Both the position numbers and the translations under genes were made by a program. A model generated the notes under the pieces. It was not told the DNA's origin, searched no databases, and saw only the letters and a list, made by a program, of their open reading frames with translations. Positions 35,564 to 45,317 of a stretch of DNA of 64,000 nucleotides are shown here, in pieces. Source of the DNA: Helicobacter pylori (GTDB taxonomy: Bacteria; Campylobacterota; Campylobacteria; Campylobacterales; Helicobacteraceae); contig NZ_CP051500.1 in NCBI RefSeq assembly GCF_016755635.1, positions 620,001-684,000 on the forward strand, read 5' to 3'. Every line of letters starts with the position of its first letter. Positions within the stretch are counted from its first letter, which is position 1.

Positions 35564-37705
35564 ATGAAAGACGCAAAAGTTCAGGTGATGGGTATTGATG
35601 CCGGTGGCACCATGACGGACACATTTTTTGTGAAAGAAAATGGCAGTTTCGTAGTTGGTAAAGCCCAAAGCAACCCAGAAGATGAAAGCTTAGCTATTTA
35701 CAATAGCTCACAAGACGCTTTATCGCATTGGCAATCGGATGTAAATAAAGTTTATCCAGAGTTGATCACTTGCGTGTATTCAGGCACGGCGATGCTCAAT
35801 CGGGTCGTCCAAAGGCGCGGGATGGAAGTGGGCCTAATTTGCAATAAGGGTTTTGAGCAAATGCATTCTATGGGCAGAGCGTTGCAATCTTATTTGGGGT
35901 ATGCGCTAGAAGAAAGGTTGCATATCAACACGCACAAGTATGATGATCCGCTGATTCCTTTAAAAAGGATTAGAGGCGTTACAGAAAGAACCGATGTCAA
36001 GGGTCAAGTGGTTATCCCAGTGCGCAAAGAAGAGGTTGAAGTTGCTGTTAAGGAGCTTTTAGAAGCAGGTGCAAAGGCCATTGTGATTTGCTTGTTGCAA
36101 TCTCATAAAAACGCTGAAAGCGAGCGAATCGTTAGAGATATAGCGTTAAAAGAGATTGAAAAATTGGGTAAAAATGTTCCTGTATTCGCTTCGGTGGATT
36201 ACTACCCTCAAAGAAAAGAAAGCCACAGAATGAACACCACTATCTTAGAAGCTTATGCGGCTGAGCCAAGCAGGCAAACTCTCTCTAAAGTCAGCAACCG
36301 CTTCAAAGAGCATGGCGCTAAATTTGATCTTAGGGTGATGGCAACGCATGGAGGCACCATTAGCTGGAAAGCTAAAGAGCTCGCTAGAACGATCGTGAGC
36401 GGCCCTATTGGAGGCGTGATCGGATCTAAATTGCTAGGCGAAACGCTTGGTTATGACAATATTGCATGCAGCGATATTGGCGGCACGAGCTTTGATATGG
36501 CGCTTATCGTTAAGAGCAATTTCAACATCGCTTCTGACCCTGATATGGCGCGCCTTGTTTTATCTCTACCGCTTGTGGCTATGGATTCCGTTGGTGCAGG
36601 TGCGGGGAGTTTTGTGCGCATTGATCCGCACAGTCGATCTATCAAACTAGGGCCTGACAGCGCGGGGTATAGGGTTGGCACTTGTTGGAAAGACAGCGGA
36701 TTAGACACGGTTTCAGTAACCGATTGCCATATTGTTTTAGGCTATTTGAACCCGGATAATTTCTTAGGCGGTTTGATCAAATTAGATGTGGATAGGGCTA
36801 AAAAACACATTAAAGAACAAATCGCTGATCCGCTAGGCATTAGCGTAGAAGATGCGGCTGCGGGTGTGATTGAGTTGCTTGATTTGGAGCTTAAAGAATA
36901 CTTGCGATCCAATATTAGCGCTAAAGGGTATAGCCCGTCTGATTTTGTGTGCTTTTCATATGGTGGCGCGGGGCCTGTGCATACCTATGGCTATACAGAA
37001 GGCTTAGGGTTTAAGGATGTGGTAGTGCCTGCGTGGGCGGCTGGATTTAGCGCTTTTGGTTGCGCTTGCGCTGATTTTGAATACAGATACGATAAGAGCG
37101 TGGATATTGCCATTCCGCAGTATTCTTCAGACAAGTCAAAAGTAGAAGCATGCAAAATCATTCAAGACGCATGGGATGAATTGACCCTCAAAGTGATTGA
37201 AGAGTTCAAAATCAATGGATTTTCTCAAAAAGATGTGATCTTAAGACCTGGATACAGGATGCAGTATATGGGGCAATTGAATGATTTAGAGATCACTTCT
37301 CCTGTGTCAAAAGCTGCAAGCGTGGCTGATTGGGAAGAGATTGTTAAAGAATATGAAAAAACCTACGCTCGTGTTTATTCTGAATCAGCGTGTTCTCCAG
37401 AGCTTGGTTTTAGCGTGACCGGCGTGATCATGCGTGGTGTTGTGGCTACGCAAAAACCTGTGATTCCGGTTGAAAAAGAGCATGGTGCTACACCCCCAAA
37501 AGAAGCCAAAATAGGCGTTAGAAAATTCTATCGGCATAAAAAATGGGTGGATGCAGATGTGTGGCAAATGGAAAAATTATTGCCTGGAAATGAAGTCATA
37601 GGGCCTGCGATCGTTGAAGCGGATTCAACCACTTTTGTGATACCCAAAGGCTTTGCGACAAGACTAGACAAACACCGATTGTTCCACTTGAAAGAAATTA
37701 AATAA
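35564..37705 (+). CDS. acxA: Acetone carboxylase beta subunit (HyuA/hydantoinase A family)
   Basis: ATP-dependent carboxylation of acetone to acetoacetate, with the other two subunits. The 713-residue product has an N-terminal nucleotide-binding fold (GIDAGGTMTDTFF) and the family's IVSGPIGGVIGSK, CSDIGGTSFDMAL and FVCFSYGGAGPVH phosphate and adenine loops. It was formerly named as a hydantoin utilisation protein, but the three-gene order with AcxC identifies it. AAGGAGTC precedes the ATG. The product acetoacetate feeds the scoAB/thl genes encoded about 3 kb upstream. Confidence 0.93.
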   Translation: MKDAKVQVMGIDAGGTMTDTFFVKENGSFVVGKAQSNPEDESLAIYNSSQDALSHWQSDVNKVYPELITCVYSGTAMLNRVVQRRGMEVGLICNKGFEQMHSMGRALQSYLGYALEERLHINTHKYDDPLIPLKRIRGVTERTDVKGQVVIPVRKEEVEVAVKELLEAGAKAIVICLLQSHKNAESERIVRDIALKEIEKLGKNVPVFASVDYYPQRKESHRMNTTILEAYAAEPSRQTLSKVSNRFKEHGAKFDLRVMATHGGTISWKAKELARTIVSGPIGGVIGSKLLGETLGYDNIACSDIGGTSFDMALIVKSNFNIASDPDMARLVLSLPLVAMDSVGAGAGSFVRIDPHSRSIKLGPDSAGYRVGTCWKDSGLDTVSVTDCHIVLGYLNPDNFLGGLIKLDVDRAKKHIKEQIADPLGISVEDAAAGVIELLDLELKEYLRSNISAKGYSPSDFVCFSYGGAGPVHTYGYTEGLGFKDVVVPAWAAGFSAFGCACADFEYRYDKSVDIAIPQYSSDKSKVEACKIIQDAWDELTLKVIEEFKINGFSQKDVILRPGYRMQYMGQLNDLEITSPVSKAASVADWEEIVKEYEKTYARVYSESACSPELGFSVTGVIMRGVVATQKPVIPVEKEHGATPPKEAKIGVRKFYRHKKWVDADVWQMEKLLPGNEVIGPAIVEADSTTFVIPKGFATRLDKHRLFHLKEIK

Positions 37706-37716
37706 AGGAGTTCAAA

Positions 37717-40014
37717 ATGGCAAATTTATTGAAAAACGGCAAAACTTTAAAACAAGCTAGAGATGAAATCCTAGCCAGGACAGAAAAAACAGGGCATTAT
37801 AATGGTCTCAAAAAACTAGAGTTTAAAGAAAGAGATCCGATCGGTTATGAGAAGATGTTCTCTAAACTAAGGGGCGGTATCGTGCATGCCAGAGAAACAG
37901 CTAAAAGGATTGCGGCAAGCCCTATTGTTGAGCAAGAGGGGGAATTGTGCTTCACGCTTTATAACGCTGTGGGCGATAGCGTGCTGACTTCTACGGGTAT
38001 CATTATCCATGTAGGCACTATGGGATCAGCTATCAAATACATGGTAGAGAATAATTGGGAAGATAACCCCGGTATCAATGACAAGGATATTTTCACCAAT
38101 AACGACTGCGCGATTGGGAATGTGCACCCATGCGATATTATGACTCTTGTGCCTATTTTCCACGATGAAAAATTGATTGGGTGGGTAGGTGGCGTTACGC
38201 ATGTGATTGATACCGGTTCGGTTACTCCAGGATCGATGAGCACTGGACAGGTTCAAAGATTTGGGGATGGATACATGATCACTTGCCGCAAGACAGGAGC
38301 GAACGATGAAAGCTTTAAAGATTGGTTGCATGAATCTCAAAGATCGGTTCGCACGCCTAAATATTGGATTCTAGATGAAAGGACTAGGATTGCAGGGTGC
38401 CACATGATTAGGGATTTAGTGATGGAAGTCATTAAAGAAGACGGCATTGATTCTTACATGCGATTCATTGATGAGGTGATTGAAGAGGGCAGAAGAGGCC
38501 TTATCTCTAGGATCAAATCCATGACCATACCAGGCAAGTATAGAAAGGTAGCGTTTGTGGATGTGCCTTATGCACATAAAGATATTGGCGTGTGCTCTGA
38601 ATTTGCTAAGCTAGACACAATCATGCACTCTCCTGTGGAAATCACTATCAATAAAGACGCTACATGGAAATTAGATTTTGAAGGCGCGTCCAGGTGGGGA
38701 TGGCACTCTTTTAATTGCAACCAAGTGTCTTTCACTAGCGGTATTTGGGTGATGATGACTCAAACGCTGATACCCACTTCTCGCATCAATGATGGCGCTT
38801 ATTTCGCTACGCAGTTCAGGCTCAAAAAAGGGACTTGGATGAATCCAGATGACAGGCGCACCGGGCATGCTTATGCGTGGCACTTCTTGGTATCAGGCTG
38901 GAGTGCTTTGTGGAGAGGCTTGTCTCAAGCGTATTACAGCCGAGGGTATTTAGAAGAGGTCAATTCCGGGAACGCTAACACTTCCAATTGGCTGCAAGGC
39001 GGTGGTATCAACCAGGATGGAGAAATCCATGCGGTGAATAGCTTTGAGACGAGTTCTTGTGGGACTGGAGCTTGCGCGATAAAAGACGGCCTGAATCACG
39101 CAGCAGCTATTTGGAACCCAGAAGGCGATATGGGCGATGTTGAAATTTGGGAAATGGCAGAGCCTCTTCTTTATTTAGGCAGGAATGTCAAAGCCAATAC
39201 CGGTGGGTATGGGAAATATCGAGGCGGTAACGGGTTTGAAACCTTAAGAATGGTGTGGGGTGCACATGATTGGACCATGTTCTTTATGGGTAATGGCTAT
39301 ATGAATAGCGATTGGGGTATGATGGGGGGCTATCCAGCGGCCAGTGGTTATAGGTTTGAAGCGCACAACACCGACTTGAAAAACAGGATTAAAAATAACG
39401 CTAGCTTGCCTTTGGGAGGCGATTTTAACCCAACGGATAGAGATTATGAAAAGCACATTTCTCATGCGTCTCAAGTCAAAAGGGATAAGCAATGCATCAC
39501 CACCGAGAACTGCTTTGATAATTATGACTTGTATTTGAATTACATCAAAGGCGGTCCTGGATTTGGCGATCCGATTGAAAGGGATTTGAATGCGATTTTA
39601 GAAGATCTCAATAGCAAACAGCTATTGCCAGAATACGCTTACAAGGTTTATGGTGCGGTGGTGAGTCAAAATAAAGACGGCGTGTGGGTCGGCGATGAAG
39701 CCAAAACGAAGGCCAGAAGAAAAGAAATTCTTGAAAACAGAAAGTCTAGATCCATACCGGTAAAACAATGGATGGAGCAAGAAAGAAACGCTATCCTTGA
39801 AAAAGAGGCTTCCAAACAGGTTAAGCACATGTATGCGACTAGCTTTGATCTCTCGCCCAAGTTTTTAAACGATTTTAAAACATTTTGGAACTTGCCAAAG
39901 AGCTGGAGCATGAAAGAAGATGAGCTTGGCGTATTCACCTATGGATCTAAATACAGGATGGATTTGAGCAAATTGCCTGATGTGCGCACAGTTCTGTTGG
40001 TTGATGAGAAGTAA
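37717..40014 (+). CDS. acxB: Acetone carboxylase alpha subunit (HyuB family)
   Basis: The 765-residue product is the large subunit of acetone carboxylase, related to hydantoinase B. Typical segments are FTNNDCAIGNVHPCDIM in the N-terminal half and YIKGGPGFGDPIERD near the C-terminus. The enzyme uses manganese; residues such as the Asp and His of the first segment are candidate ligands by family. It lies 11 bases after acxA with AAAGGAG before its ATG, and is followed after 10 bases by acxC. Confidence 0.93.
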   Translation: MANLLKNGKTLKQARDEILARTEKTGHYNGLKKLEFKERDPIGYEKMFSKLRGGIVHARETAKRIAASPIVEQEGELCFTLYNAVGDSVLTSTGIIIHVGTMGSAIKYMVENNWEDNPGINDKDIFTNNDCAIGNVHPCDIMTLVPIFHDEKLIGWVGGVTHVIDTGSVTPGSMSTGQVQRFGDGYMITCRKTGANDESFKDWLHESQRSVRTPKYWILDERTRIAGCHMIRDLVMEVIKEDGIDSYMRFIDEVIEEGRRGLISRIKSMTIPGKYRKVAFVDVPYAHKDIGVCSEFAKLDTIMHSPVEITINKDATWKLDFEGASRWGWHSFNCNQVSFTSGIWVMMTQTLIPTSRINDGAYFATQFRLKKGTWMNPDDRRTGHAYAWHFLVSGWSALWRGLSQAYYSRGYLEEVNSGNANTSNWLQGGGINQDGEIHAVNSFETSSCGTGACAIKDGLNHAAAIWNPEGDMGDVEIWEMAEPLLYLGRNVKANTGGYGKYRGGNGFETLRMVWGAHDWTMFFMGNGYMNSDWGMMGGYPAASGYRFEAHNTDLKNRIKNNASLPLGGDFNPTDRDYEKHISHASQVKRDKQCITTENCFDNYDLYLNYIKGGPGFGDPIERDLNAILEDLNSKQLLPEYAYKVYGAVVSQNKDGVWVGDEAKTKARRKEILENRKSRSIPVKQWMEQERNAILEKEASKQVKHMYATSFDLSPKFLNDFKTFWNLPKSWSMKEDELGVFTYGSKYRMDLSKLPDVRTVLLVDEK

Positions 40015-40024
40015 AGAAAGGAGA

Positions 40025-40531
40025 ATGGTTATGTCAAAATACACACAAGAACAAATTAAAAATTTGGTAGAGGGGAACTTGGATTGGAACACTGTCTTAA
40101 AAATGCTTAGCATGCCTAAAGATCATGAAAGGTTTCAAATGTATTTGAAGGTGTTGCAAGATAAGGTAGATTTTGATGATAAAATCGTCTTACCCTTGGG
40201 GCCGCATTTGTTTGTGGTGCAAGATGCTCAAAAGAAGTGGGTTATTAAGTGTTCATGCGGTCATGCGTTTTGCGCTCCAGAGGAGAATTGGAAATTGCAT
40301 GCAAACATCTATGTGCGCGATACAGCAGAAAAAATGGAAGAGGTGTATCCTAAACTCTTAGCCAGTGATACTCACTGGCAAGTGTATCGGGAGTATATTT
40401 GCCCGGATTGCGGCATCCTTTTAGATGTTGAAGCCCCAACTCCTTGGTATCCTGTGATCCATGATTTTGAGCCTGATATAGAGGTGTTTTATAAAGATTG
40501 GCTAGGCATACAGCCCCCAGAAAGACGCTAA
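40025..40531 (+). CDS. acxC: Acetone carboxylase gamma subunit
   Basis: The 168-residue small subunit has two CxC/CxxC metal-type pairs (IKCSCGHAFCA and YICPDCGILLDV) and a C-terminal PDIEVFYKDWLG segment as in known AcxC proteins. ATG 40025 is preceded by AAAGGAG. A longer frame that begins inside acxB at 39980 lacks a ribosome binding site. This completes the acxABC operon. Confidence 0.92.
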   Translation: MVMSKYTQEQIKNLVEGNLDWNTVLKMLSMPKDHERFQMYLKVLQDKVDFDDKIVLPLGPHLFVVQDAQKKWVIKCSCGHAFCAPEENWKLHANIYVRDTAEKMEEVYPKLLASDTHWQVYREYICPDCGILLDVEAPTPWYPVIHDFEPDIEVFYKDWLGIQPPERR

Positions 40532-40703
40532 AACCGATCGATCCTTTTTATGAAGAGGCTTTATGTCTCTTTGACACACTTATAAAAAGCTTGGGTTAAT
40601 TTAACTCAAGCAAATTTTTCTTCAATCCCAACAAATTCAGCCACAAATTAGGACTTTTTCAAAATTTTAAGCTCTTTTTCTTTTTTTTTGATTTAATACT
40701 AGG

Positions 40704-40709
40704 TATAAT
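40704..40709 (+). promoter_or_regulatory. -10 element with a T9 tract upstream
   Basis: TATAAT 26 bases before the small ORF at 40735. A run of nine T (40681-40689) ends 14 bases upstream of it, in the -35 region, where homopolymer length changes can tune promoter strength in H. pylori. Confidence 0.55.
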
Positions 40710-40734
40710 TTTAATTCCACCTAAAAGGAAAGCT

Positions 40735-40926
40735 ATGAAAGTAACACAAGGCATTGCTAACGACTTTTTTGCCCTAACAAACACGATATTTTCTGTTCTT
40801 GTACACCAACGAAACCACACTTGGGAAGAAGAAAATTGTGGAAAATTACTGCAAGATATTGTCAGTATTTCTCAAAATAAGAAAACGCATTTTATGGGTT
40901 CTATCACTATGCTTTCAATAAAATAA
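40735..40926 (+). CDS. Small hypothetical protein (63 aa)
   Basis: An ATG with a strong AAAAGGAAAG site and a clear upstream -10. The peptide is polar, begins MKVTQGIANDFFALT and has no signal sequence or membrane helix. It stops 11 bases before the next gene. I do not recognise a family. The good expression signals are the main support; it could be a fragment of a longer ancestral gene. Confidence 0.55.
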   Translation: MKVTQGIANDFFALTNTIFSVLVHQRNHTWEEENCGKLLQDIVSISQNKKTHFMGSITMLSIK

Positions 40927-40937
40927 AGGGTGTTTTT

Positions 40938-41966
40938 TTGACTAAAAAATTCATGTCTTGGATGGTGGTTATTGGGGCTTTAATTTGCGTGCTTTTAGGG
41001 GTGTTTATCTTCTTTACTAGCATGTCGGTTAAAAAATCTTTAACCGCTTATCTTAACGCTTATTTAGATCAACGCCCCCAAATTAAGGGCATGGGGATTG
41101 TAGGCGCTCCTTTTGAATGCGAAGGGTTTTTTAAAATTGCATGCACTTCTAAAGAGCTCAGTTTTTTAGATTCTCAAAACTCCCCTATTGTGGATTTTAA
41201 AAATTTAAATATCAAGCTCCATTCTTTAGACAAAAGCTCTCTTACCCTTTCTATCAGCTCTCAAATCAAATCCCCTATTTTAGAACAAGATATTCAGCAA
41301 AAAATCAGCCAAATCCCCCTAAAAGATTTGAATATCTTATTGGAAAAATTCAAACCCACGCACTTGAATTGCTCTTTAACATTCAACGCTTTAGATGAAA
41401 AAACCTTAAACGACAACTTAAAATGCGATTTGACTAATGCGGAAAATATCCTTGCTTACACTTTTTTTCAAGAGGGTTTAATGGAGGCGCAAGAAAATCT
41501 CTCCCTTAAAAATATTTTTAAAACCTTGAGTTCTAAAGACGCTAAAGCCATAGAAGAGTTGCAAGACAAACTGCGTTTTTTAGCGCCAAAGTTGGGCGTT
41601 TCTATCCAAGTGCGCCATCTTAAAAATGTTTTAGAAGCCTTTTATTACCAAAATAAAGAGAGTTTGGGCTTTTTTTCCCCTTATTTTAGCTTGCGCTCTC
41701 AAACCCCTAGCATCTCTTATGAAAGCGCGTTAGCTTCTTTAAAAAACTATTTTATGGCCTTGTTCCAATCCCATTTTAAAGACAATACAGAGCTCCAACA
41801 AAATTTTAAAGGATTGTTGCAAGCCTTTGTTTCTATGGCTAAAGACAAACGATCCCAAATCGTTCTTAACGCCCAAGCTAAAGACAACGCTAAGCTGACT
41901 TTTAACGCTTTGTTAGAAAGCCTTAGCGTGAATTTCTTTCAATCTTACAAAATAAGCCATGAGTGA
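40938..41966 (+). CDS. Membrane-anchored hypothetical protein
   Basis: The 342-residue product starts at TTG with AAAGGG upstream. One N-terminal membrane helix (about residues 8-29, rich in Ile/Val/Leu) is followed by a long extracytoplasmic domain with many Leu, Ser and Lys, and two Cys-containing patches (FECEGFFKIACTSKE and LNCSLTF) that might form disulfides. No family is recognised. It overlaps dgkA by 8 bases, so it is co-transcribed with that lipid enzyme and with gyrA downstream. Confidence 0.8.
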   Translation: MTKKFMSWMVVIGALICVLLGVFIFFTSMSVKKSLTAYLNAYLDQRPQIKGMGIVGAPFECEGFFKIACTSKELSFLDSQNSPIVDFKNLNIKLHSLDKSSLTLSISSQIKSPILEQDIQQKISQIPLKDLNILLEKFKPTHLNCSLTFNALDEKTLNDNLKCDLTNAENILAYTFFQEGLMEAQENLSLKNIFKTLSSKDAKAIEELQDKLRFLAPKLGVSIQVRHLKNVLEAFYYQNKESLGFFSPYFSLRSQTPSISYESALASLKNYFMALFQSHFKDNTELQQNFKGLLQAFVSMAKDKRSQIVLNAQAKDNAKLTFNALLESLSVNFFQSYKISHE

Positions 41967-42345
41967 TTTCAAAGTCCCCCCCAAAGCTAAAGGGTTTAAA
42001 CGCCTTTTTAAAGCCCTTTTTTATTCTAAAGACGGGCTTAAATGCGCATGGGTTGAAGAGAGCGCGTTCAGGCAAATTATTATCTTGGCTCTTTTTTGTA
42101 TCGCTCTAGCGAGCTATCTAGCTAAAGATTTTTTAGAATGGGGGCTATTGATTTTGCCTTGTTTTTTATCGGTGGTGGTTGAACTCATCAATAGCTCTAT
42201 TGAAAAGGCTGTGGATTTTACTGGCACCGAGTTCCACCCTTTAGCCAAAAAGGCTAAAGACATGGCCAGTGCAGCCCAACTGATAGGGCTTATTTTTTGG
42301 GCTTTTGTTTGGGGGCGTTATCTTTTAGCGCTTTATTTTAATTAA
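41959..42345 (+). CDS. dgkA: Diacylglycerol kinase
   Basis: Small inner membrane kinase that phosphorylates diacylglycerol to phosphatidic acid, recycling lipid by-products. The 128-residue product has three membrane helices and the family signature VELINSSIEKAVDFTG with catalytic Glu and Asp. An N-terminal extension of about 30 residues (PPKAKGFKRLFKALFYS) forms the amphipathic surface helix. The gyrA ATG follows 15 bases later. Confidence 0.93.
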   Translation: MSDFKVPPKAKGFKRLFKALFYSKDGLKCAWVEESAFRQIIILALFCIALASYLAKDFLEWGLLILPCFLSVVVELINSSIEKAVDFTGTEFHPLAKKAKDMASAAQLIGLIFWAFVWGRYLLALYFN

Positions 42346-42360
42346 ATTTTAGGGAGACAC

Positions 42361-44844
42361 ATGCAAGATAATTCAGTCAATGAAACAAAAAATATTGTAG
42401 AAGTGGGGATTGATTCTTCTATTGAAGAGAGCTATTTAGCTTATTCCATGAGCGTGATCATAGGGCGCGCCTTACCGGATGCTAGAGATGGCTTAAAGCC
42501 AGTGCATAGGCGTATTTTGTATGCGATGCATGAATTAGGCCTTACTTCCAAAGTCGCTTACAAAAAAAGCGCTAGGATCGTGGGTGATGTGATTGGTAAA
42601 TACCACCCCCATGGCGATAACGCGGTTTATGATGCGCTAGTGAGAATGGCGCAAGATTTTTCCATGCGTTTGGAATTAGTGGATGGGCAGGGCAACTTTG
42701 GCTCTATTGATGGCGATAACGCTGCAGCGATGCGTTACACTGAAGCCAGAATGACCAAGGCGAGTGAAGAAATTTTAAGGGATATTGATAAAGACACCAT
42801 TGATTTTGTGCCTAATTATGATGACACCTTAAAAGAGCCAGATATTTTACCAAGCCGTCTGCCTAACCTTTTAGTCAATGGGGCTAATGGGATCGCTGTA
42901 GGGATGGCGACTTCTATCCCCCCCCACAGAATTGATGAAATCATAGACGCTTTAGTGCATGTCTTAGAAAACCCTAACGCTGAATTAGATGAAATTTTGG
43001 AATTTGTCAAAGGGCCTGACTTTCCCACCGGCGGGATCATTTATGGCAAGGCGGGTATTATTGAAGCCTATAAAACGGGGCGAGGGCGCGTGAAAGTGCG
43101 GGCCAAAGTGCATGTGGAAAAAACAAAAAATAAAGAAATCATCGTTTTAGATGAAATGCCTTTCCAAACCAATAAAGCCAAATTAGTGGAACAAATCAGC
43201 GATTTAGCGCGAGAAAAACAAATTGAAGGCATTAGCGAAGTGCGCGATGAGAGCGATAGAGAGGGCATTAGAGTGGTGATTGAATTAAAAAGAGACGCAA
43301 TGAGTGAAATTGTCTTAAACCACCTTTACAAACTCACCACCATGGAGACCACTTTTAGCATCATTTTACTCGCTATTTACAATAAAGAGCCTAAGATTTT
43401 CACGCTTTTAGAGTTGTTGCGCCTTTTTTTAAACCACAGAAAAACCATTATTATAAGACGCACGATTTTTGAATTGGAAAAGGCTAAGGCCAGAGCGCAT
43501 ATTTTAGAGGGTTATTTGATCGCCTTGGACAATATTGATGAAATCGTGCGACTCATTAAAACAAGCCCAAGCCCAGAAGCGGCTAAAAACGCCTTAATGG
43601 AGCGTTTTAGTTTGAGCGAAATCCAAAGCAAAGCCATTTTAGAAATGCGTTTGCAACGCTTAACAGGTCTTGAAAGGGATAAAATCAAAGAAGAATACCA
43701 AAACTTATTAAAGCTTATTGATGATCTCAATGGCATTTTAAAAAGCGAAGATCGCTTGAATGAGGTCGTCAAAACCGAGCTTTTAGAAGTCAAAGAGCAG
43801 TTTTCTTCTCCAAGGCGCACTGAAATTCAAGAATCTTATGAAAATATTGACATAGAAGATTTGATCGCTAATGAGCCTATGGTGGTGAGCATGAGCTATA
43901 AAGGCTATGTGAAAAGAGTGGATTTAAAAGTTTATGAAAAGCAAAATCGTGGCGGTAAGGGCAAGCTTTCAGGCAGCACTTATGAAGACGATTTCATTGA
44001 AAACTTTTTTGTGGCTAACACGCATGATATTTTGCTCTTTATCACCAATAAGGGGCAATTGTATCATTTGAAAGTCTATAAAATCCCAGAAGCGAGCCGG
44101 ATCGCTATGGGTAAAGCCGTTGTGAATTTAATCTCGCTCGCTCCGGATGAAAAGATCATGGCGACTCTAAGCACCAAAGACTTTAGCGATGAACGCTCTT
44201 TAGCCTTCTTCACGAAAAATGGTGTGGTGAAGCGCACCAATTTGAGCGAATTTGGGAGCAACAGGAGTTGTGGTGTCAGAGCGATTGTTTTAGATGAAGG
44301 CGATGAATTAGTGGGCGCAAAAATTGTGGATAAAGACGCCAAGCATTTACTCATCGCATCGTATTTGGGCCTTTTCATTAAATTCCCTTTAGAAGATGTG
44401 CGCGAGATCGGAAGAAGCACTCGTGGGGTTATAGGGATTAAACTGAATGAAAATGATTTTGTTGTCGGCGCGGTCGTTATTAGCGATGACAGCAACAAGC
44501 TTTTGAGCGTGAGTGAAAACGGGCTTGGCAAGCAAACTTTAGCCGAAGCGTATAGAGAGCAATCTCGTGGAGGTAAGGGGATCATTGGCATGAAGCTCAC
44601 TCAAAAGACCGGCAATCTAGTGAGCGTTATCAGCGTGGATGATGAAAACCTGGATTTGATGATCCTTACTGCAAGCACGAAAATGATCAGAGTTTCTATT
44701 AAAGACATTAAAGAAACCATCGGAAGAAATACTAGTGGGGTAAAACTCATAGACACCGCTGATAAAGTCGTGTATGCCAATTCTTGCCCTAAAGAAGAAG
44801 AGCCAGAAAATTCAGAAAACCCTCCCACGCAATTGTTTGAGTGA
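42361..44844 (+). CDS. gyrA: DNA gyrase subunit A
   Basis: Introduces negative supercoils together with GyrB. The 827-residue product has the breakage-reunion domain with the catalytic Tyr126 in [10 protein letters not shown], the quinolone-contact loop [10 protein letters not shown] with Asn87 and Asp91 (both the susceptible-type residues), and a C-terminal beta-pinwheel with a GyrA-box-like QNRGGKGK segment. AGGGAGA precedes the ATG. It overlaps the next gene by 1 base. Confidence 0.96.
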   Translation: MQDNSVNETKNIVEVGIDSSIEESYLAYSMSVIIGRALPDARDGLKPVHRRILYAMHELGLTSKVAYKKSARIVGDVIGKYHPHGDNAVYDALVRMAQDFSMRLELVDGQGNFGSIDGDNAAAMRYTEARMTKASEEILRDIDKDTIDFVPNYDDTLKEPDILPSRLPNLLVNGANGIAVGMATSIPPHRIDEIIDALVHVLENPNAELDEILEFVKGPDFPTGGIIYGKAGIIEAYKTGRGRVKVRAKVHVEKTKNKEIIVLDEMPFQTNKAKLVEQISDLAREKQIEGISEVRDESDREGIRVVIELKRDAMSEIVLNHLYKLTTMETTFSIILLAIYNKEPKIFTLLELLRLFLNHRKTIIIRRTIFELEKAKARAHILEGYLIALDNIDEIVRLIKTSPSPEAAKNALMERFSLSEIQSKAILEMRLQRLTGLERDKIKEEYQNLLKLIDDLNGILKSEDRLNEVVKTELLEVKEQFSSPRRTEIQESYENIDIEDLIANEPMVVSMSYKGYVKRVDLKVYEKQNRGGKGKLSGSTYEDDFIENFFVANTHDILLFITNKGQLYHLKVYKIPEASRIAMGKAVVNLISLAPDEKIMATLSTKDFSDERSLAFFTKNGVVKRTNLSEFGSNRSCGVRAIVLDEGDELVGAKIVDKDAKHLLIASYLGLFIKFPLEDVREIGRSTRGVIGIKLNENDFVVGAVVISDDSNKLLSVSENGLGKQTLAEAYREQSRGGKGIIGMKLTQKTGNLVSVISVDDENLDLMILTASTKMIRVSIKDIKETIGRNTSGVKLIDTADKVVYANSCPKEEEPENSENPPTQLFE

Positions 44845-45317
44845 TGCGTTTCTTTTCATTCTTGTATTTTTTATTGTATTTTTTAGGGGTTTCTTTGCAT
44901 GCTCTAAACCCCCTAGAAGATCAAGAATTTTTAATTTCGTATCGCTTGAAAATCGTTGATTCTAGAGTGATGGGCGAAGAGTATTCTGTTTCTAAACCTA
45001 TCGTTAGCCGCATCAAAACAGCCCCCTATGTTTTAGACTATCATTGCTCCATCATCACTCGCAACTCACCCGATTTGAAAGACTCCTTGCTCCCAATAAA
45101 GTTAGAACGCTTCCTTTTAGAAATAGCGTTAAAAAAAGAAAAAGAGCGAGTCATAGACTGCATTTTAAAAAGCCAAGTCGCTATCACGCATTATGATCAC
45201 AGCTATAAAAACGGCACCACTACCACAAGCATTCTTAACCTCAAAGCCTTAAGCGTTAAAGCGAGTTTAGTGGGAGATGTGCTGTTTTTAGATATTTTTA
45301 GAAAGGAAGAAGAATGA
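44844..45317 (+). CDS. Exported hypothetical protein upstream of flgR
   Basis: The 157-residue product has a signal peptide (1-20, ending LHA) followed by a soluble, Lys/Ser-rich domain with two Cys (DYHCSI and IDCILKS) that could form a periplasmic disulfide. No family is recognised. ATG 44844 overlaps the gyrA stop (TGATG); a GTG one codon earlier is the alternative. Its stop overlaps the flgR ATG by 4 bases, so it is tied to flgR expression, but a flagellar role is only suggested by position. Confidence 0.75.
   Translation: MRFFSFLYFLLYFLGVSLHALNPLEDQEFLISYRLKIVDSRVMGEEYSVSKPIVSRIKTAPYVLDYHCSIITRNSPDLKDSLLPIKLERFLLEIALKKEKERVIDCILKSQVAITHYDHSYKNGTTTTSILNLKALSVKASLVGDVLFLDIFRKEEE

Noticed and set aside
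40553-40577. AAGAG / CTCTT repeat after acxC as a terminator
   Set aside because: Only a 5-bp stem with a 9-base loop and no T run.
44076-44600. Long minus-strand ORF inside gyrA
   Set aside because: It lies entirely antisense to a conserved essential gene and shows Ser/Leu-rich shadow composition.
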